Assembly (NCBI RefSeq): GCF_001570725.1
Contig: NZ_BCNV01000003.1
Span: 62,001-126,000, forward strand
Direction: 5' to 3'
DNA length: 64,000 nucleotides
From: Paenibacillus amylolyticus
Lineage (GTDB): Bacteria > Bacillota > Bacilli > Paenibacillales > Paenibacillaceae
A program made the position numbers and the translations under genes. Shown here piece after piece: positions 61,258 through 64,000 of the stretch. Within the stretch, counting starts at the first letter, position 1. Every line of letters starts with the position of its first letter. The notes below the pieces were generated by a model. It worked only from the letters and a program-made list of their open reading frames with translations, was not told the DNA's origin and ran no database searches.

Positions 61258-62567
61258 TTATTCCTACATATAATCGGTCGGACTTGCTGGAACGCACATT
61301 GGTATGTTTGAAGCATCAGGAGAAGGACGAGTCATTATTCGAGGTGATTGTCTGTGATGACGGATCAAATGATGATACAAAAGAGATTGCCTGTTCTTTT
61401 GAATCGTATTTGGATCTGAGATATTGTTATCAAAAGGATCTCGGGTTTCGGGCCGGAACTGCACGCAATATGGGACTTCACCTTGCCAAGCATGAGATAT
61501 GTGTGTATTTGGACACAGGGGTGTTGATTGGTGCCGATCTCATTCGCAATATCATCGATTTTCATCTTCAGTATGCAGGCACTATCGGTTTAGGTACAGT
61601 TCATGGGATGAATCAAAAGGATGATCAGCATCCAATCGCCAGATATCTGCAATCGATTGCGTTGTCGGAACATCCTGAAGCTTGTCTGCGTAATCCGATG
61701 TTGAAAACCTACCCGGATTCCAGACAAATGCAGTTCGACTTTTACGAAAATGACCTGGACCGAAGTTCCGCTCCGTGGTCGTTTTTCTGGACAAGTATGG
61801 TTTCCGTGGAAACCCATGTGTTGAGAGAAGTGGGTGGATTCGACGAGTCCTTTCATGGATGGGGGCACGAGGATCTGGAATTGGGTTATCGGTTGTGGAA
61901 AGCAGGCATTCATTTTCGATCGGACCCTGCGCTTCATGCGTTGCATTTGCCTCATGAACAATTTCATCCTGTGCAGATGACAAGCCGGAAGAATCATTTA
62001 CATTTTGTCAGGTTGCATCAGGAGCTTCCTGTCGAACTGTCATATGTAAACGAGGCTCTGAATCTTGAAATGTTGCTCGCACAGTTTAATGTGGCAGATC
62101 AATATCTACCTCAAGATTATGAGCATATTGAACCAAGCGATATGGATCCTAACCAAGAAGGCAGACGATTAGCAGTAGGATACATGTCTTCTTCGTTCGT
62201 TGATAGGTTAAGTATTACCGATGTATTTGCATGTAATCAGCATAATGCTGAAGTCATACGCACGGAACGACCTACGATTAACACCGACTTCAAAGCAGGT
62301 TTTATCAATTTTTGTGAGGATGATTATTATCGGATGGCCGTGATTACGGATGTCTGGAAAGTTATTCCGCTGACCCTGCTAATCGTCCTGCTGGATGAAC
62401 TGCTACGGATCGCTAAGCAAGTCTATCTCCTGGATACAGCCGGTCTGGATCTTGAAAAGTTGCCTATTGTTGGGGAACAGTTACCGAATGGGTTTAACGC
62501 AGAACCCATTAGACGCATTGGCAAGACGGGTGTATATGACATAACACGTCTTGCTATGACGACTTAG
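61236..62567 (+). CDS. Glycosyltransferase family 2 with galactosyltransferase-type C-terminal motif, 443 aa
   Basis: GT-A enzyme. N-terminal VTVIIPTYNRSDLLERTL and VCDDGSNDDT bind the nucleotide; the usual D-x-D site is YLDTGVLIG, a variant; the acceptor motif GGFDESFHGWGHEDLELGYRL is the Glyco_transf_7C type. From about residue 290 there is an extra 150-residue domain, unrecognised, with a hydrophobic helix VWKVIPLTLLIVLLDELLRI. AGGAGGG is seven bases before ATG 61236, which lies inside the preceding gene. Last gene of the operon before a strong terminator. S- or O-linked sugar on the RiPP, as by SunS in sublancin (also GT2), is a reasonable inference. Confidence 0.86.
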   Translation: MGMGVTVIIPTYNRSDLLERTLVCLKHQEKDESLFEVIVCDDGSNDDTKEIACSFESYLDLRYCYQKDLGFRAGTARNMGLHLAKHEICVYLDTGVLIGADLIRNIIDFHLQYAGTIGLGTVHGMNQKDDQHPIARYLQSIALSEHPEACLRNPMLKTYPDSRQMQFDFYENDLDRSSAPWSFFWTSMVSVETHVLREVGGFDESFHGWGHEDLELGYRLWKAGIHFRSDPALHALHLPHEQFHPVQMTSRKNHLHFVRLHQELPVELSYVNEALNLEMLLAQFNVADQYLPQDYEHIEPSDMDPNQEGRRLAVGYMSSSFVDRLSITDVFACNQHNAEVIRTERPTINTDFKAGFINFCEDDYYRMAVITDVWKVIPLTLLIVLLDELLRIAKQVYLLDTAGLDLEKLPIVGEQLPNGFNAEPIRRIGKTGVYDITRLAMTT

Positions 62568-62595
62568 TTATTTCTTATATAAAGCTTTTGAATTC

Positions 62596-62640
62596 ATACA
62601 AGAAAGAGCCGTGCACATCTGCAGGGCTCTTTCTTGTATC
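62596..62640 (+). terminator. Terminator of the RiPP operon
   Basis: Perfect 15-base stem, arms 62596-62610 and 62625-62639, with loop GTGCACATCTGCAG and T-rich right side. Confidence 0.82.
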
Positions 62641-62710
62641 TTGTGTCTGAACAAGTAATTCGGTATATCTTATATAGAGGGTTCATTCTGCTTTTTGAGA
62701 TACTGTTCAA

Positions 62711-62983
62711 TCACAAATTCGAGCACAGGTCCAGGGTTAATCTGTTGCAATTGAAGATGATATTGTTATCATCGATGACTGTTGGGGCTTGCATGGAGAT
62801 GGGGGCAAAATCAGAAGCTTGCAGTACACCTTCCCAGTTCGACTGCGGCTGAGGAGCGCGCCAGCGATTCTCACCTACAGGAGGCGCGGCAAAAGGAATA
62901 CCTTTGAAGCTGGTAATCCGCGGATCTGCAGCGAGCAGTCCTTGTACTTGTCCATGTTCTACCGTAACCATTCTTAGCATCAC
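62711..62983 (-). pseudogene. N-terminal fragment of a type B carboxylesterase
   Basis: The first 70 residues (VEHGQVQGLLAADPR, SFKGIPFAAPPVGENRWRAP, WEGVLQASDFAPISMQ) are a clean match to the start of PnbA-type carboxylesterases, which should run to about 490 residues. The fragment then turns into unrelated sequence (NIIFNCNRLTLDLCSNL) and stops; Ser, Glu and His of the catalytic triad are all missing. GAGGAG precedes the start, so a useless short product might be made. The truncation point is near 62770. Confidence 0.8.
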
Positions 62984-63081
62984 AATATGCTCCTCTCTGG
63001 ATTTAGCGTGTCAACGATACCCGACCATCTGATCAACGATATTATAAGATAAAACAAACGCTAGACAGGGCGGCTTTAGAA

Positions 63082-63906
63082 ATGGGGGAAACAGGGTTGA
63101 ATCCGATGTGGCATAAGAGCAGCAGAGCCAGTAATTTGTATTTTATCAGCGGTGGTCACAAGCCAGCCAACCCTCACCAATGGGGGCCAGGAGTACGTGA
63201 CGTTTATGCGCTACACTATATTATCCGCGGCCAAGGGACCCTAGAGACGGGCGGCCAGGTTTTTCGATTGGTGACGGGGGAAAGCTTTATCATATTTCCA
63301 CAAAAGGAGATCTACTATTATCCAGACCCACAAGATCCTTGGGAGTACGTCTGGATGGAGTTTAGCGGTGAGGACGCCGGACGGTTGCTAGGGCTGACGC
63401 AGTTTTCAGTGGTACAGCCCGTGGTGAGGGTAGCACCGGAGACGCTGCAACCGTTTTTTCACATTGCCTGGAACGCGGGTGAATCATCCTATGAAATGCT
63501 GCGGGCGGATGCCCGTTTGCGTCTGCTTCTTTCCTATTATATGGAATATTATCCGAAGGAGCCGCAAGTGGACGTCAAGGATTATGTCTGGCTGGTGAGA
63601 AAGTACATCGAACAGAATTACTGGAAGCCGACATTGACCGTCACGGAGATCGTAAAGGCAGTCAATCTGGAGCGTAGTTATTTGTTTCGTCTGTTTAAGG
63701 GAGCAACTGGCAAGTCTGTTTTGGAGTATATTACATCCTGCCGAATTCGGCGGGCTTGCGAACTGCTGAAGACGTCGGACTTGCCGATTCAATCGGTGGC
63801 TTACTCGGTTGGCTACAATGATCCATTATATTTTTCTAAAGTGTTCAAGAAAGCAACATCACACACGCCAACATCGTACATGATGCTGCACCAGACAAAA
63901 GCATAA
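63082..63906 (+). CDS. AraC-family transcriptional regulator, 274 aa
   Basis: N-terminal cupin-type sensor (about 30-110, HYIIRGQGTLETGGQVFRLVTGESFIIFPQKEIYYYPD) and C-terminal pair of helix-turn-helix motifs (about 165-268, TVTEIVKAVNLERSYLFRLFKGATGKS and PIQSVAYSVGYNDPLYFSKVFKKATSHTPTSY). Typical of sugar-responsive AraC regulators. Start is uncertain: ATG 63082 has only a weak site, whereas TTG 63097 has GGGGGA seven bases upstream. It is divergent from the broken esterase, which was probably its target; what it now controls is unknown. Confidence 0.88.
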   Translation: MGETGLNPMWHKSSRASNLYFISGGHKPANPHQWGPGVRDVYALHYIIRGQGTLETGGQVFRLVTGESFIIFPQKEIYYYPDPQDPWEYVWMEFSGEDAGRLLGLTQFSVVQPVVRVAPETLQPFFHIAWNAGESSYEMLRADARLRLLLSYYMEYYPKEPQVDVKDYVWLVRKYIEQNYWKPTLTVTEIVKAVNLERSYLFRLFKGATGKSVLEYITSCRIRRACELLKTSDLPIQSVAYSVGYNDPLYFSKVFKKATSHTPTSYMMLHQTKA

Positions 63907-63908
63907 TG

Positions 63909-64000
63909 TTAACGAAACAGGGCGCAGTTCCCGGACTCTCGGAAATAACGTATCAGCTTCTCAATAGGCTCGCGTCCACAGTTCAGCTTCACTCCTATAC
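63909..64000 (-). CDS. C-terminal end of an opposite-strand gene (partial)
   Basis: Open minus-strand frame reaching the window edge, ending GVKLNCGREPIEKLIRYF, RESGNCALFR and TAA at 63909. The composition is protein-like and no stop interrupts it, but only about 29 codons are visible and the family is not recognised. It converges on the AraC gene with two bases between the stops. Confidence 0.45.
   Translation of the reverse strand, partial: IGVKLNCGREPIEKLIRYFRESGNCALFR

Overview
The window reads as chromosome of a Paenibacillus-like Firmicute: strong AGGAGG-type ribosome sites, frequent TTG/GTG starts, S-layer (SLH) anchoring, CysD/CysN sulfate activation, AraC and 7TM-sensor signalling genes and B. 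subtilis-type DagK and FecCD proteins. Base composition is moderate except for a clearly AT-rich block at about 39.1-48.4 kb. No rRNA, tRNA or CRISPR array was seen.

Layout. 0-6.8 kb: tail of a substrate-binding protein, a nitrilase-family hydrolase, a complete DppBCDF-type peptide importer, a creatininase-family protein and an M19 dipeptidase, all co-directional. 6.8-9.9 kb: a TetR repressor divergent from a ketopantoate-reductase-like gene, a DUF4395 membrane protein and a secreted Nep1-like (NPP1) protein. 10.4-16.4 kb: housekeeping genes dagK, rlmD, cysD, cysN; the CysN carries a decayed APS-kinase tail. 16.6-28.9 kb: a zinc-ribbon/LRR membrane protein, small genes, a response regulator with a BTAD domain overlapping a 1017-residue hybrid kinase, and a 1708-residue SLH-anchored protein with six exactly phased 90-residue Ig-like repeats. 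29.2-35.6 kb: a tRNA-dihydrouridine synthase, then a Fur-box-controlled iron-siderophore operon whose first gene joins an AraC regulator in frame to a lipoprotein binding protein. 35.8-37.7 kb: ankyrin-repeat protein and an SF0329-like protein.

37.9-48.4 kb is an acquired defence island: a dead IS30-type element, three co-directional genes (small wHTH-like protein, McrB-like AAA+ NTPase, McrC-like DUF2357/PD-(D/E)XK nuclease) facing two convergent cytosine-5 DNA methyltransferases. This matches the BsuMI (YdiO/P + YdiR/S/YdjA) and LlaJI type of restriction-modification. A stand-alone B3-like domain related to the C-terminus of NgoFVII-type restriction enzymes and an IS630-type remnant sit in the same island.

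48.5-51.0 kb: a MetE-like methyltransferase and a broken HEAT-repeat gene. 51.2-62.6 kb is the most interesting part: a RiPP (ribosomally made, modified peptide) cluster not annotatable from ORF length alone, because its 39-residue precursor is tiny. Precursor (four Cys, Gly-rich core), radical SAM/SPASM enzyme, PqqD-like recognition protein, a signal-peptidase-like protein with Cys in place of the catalytic Ser, a ferredoxin, an unknown 429-residue protein, two ABC exporter half-subunits and two glycosyltransferases run as a tight operon; a third glycosyltransferase lies just upstream. A consensus CcpA (cre) site sits between promoter and precursor, and a hairpin separates precursor from enzymes. 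The inferred product is a thioether-bridged, possibly glycosylated, exported peptide. 62.7-64 kb: a truncated carboxylesterase divergent from an AraC regulator, and the tail of an opposite-strand gene.
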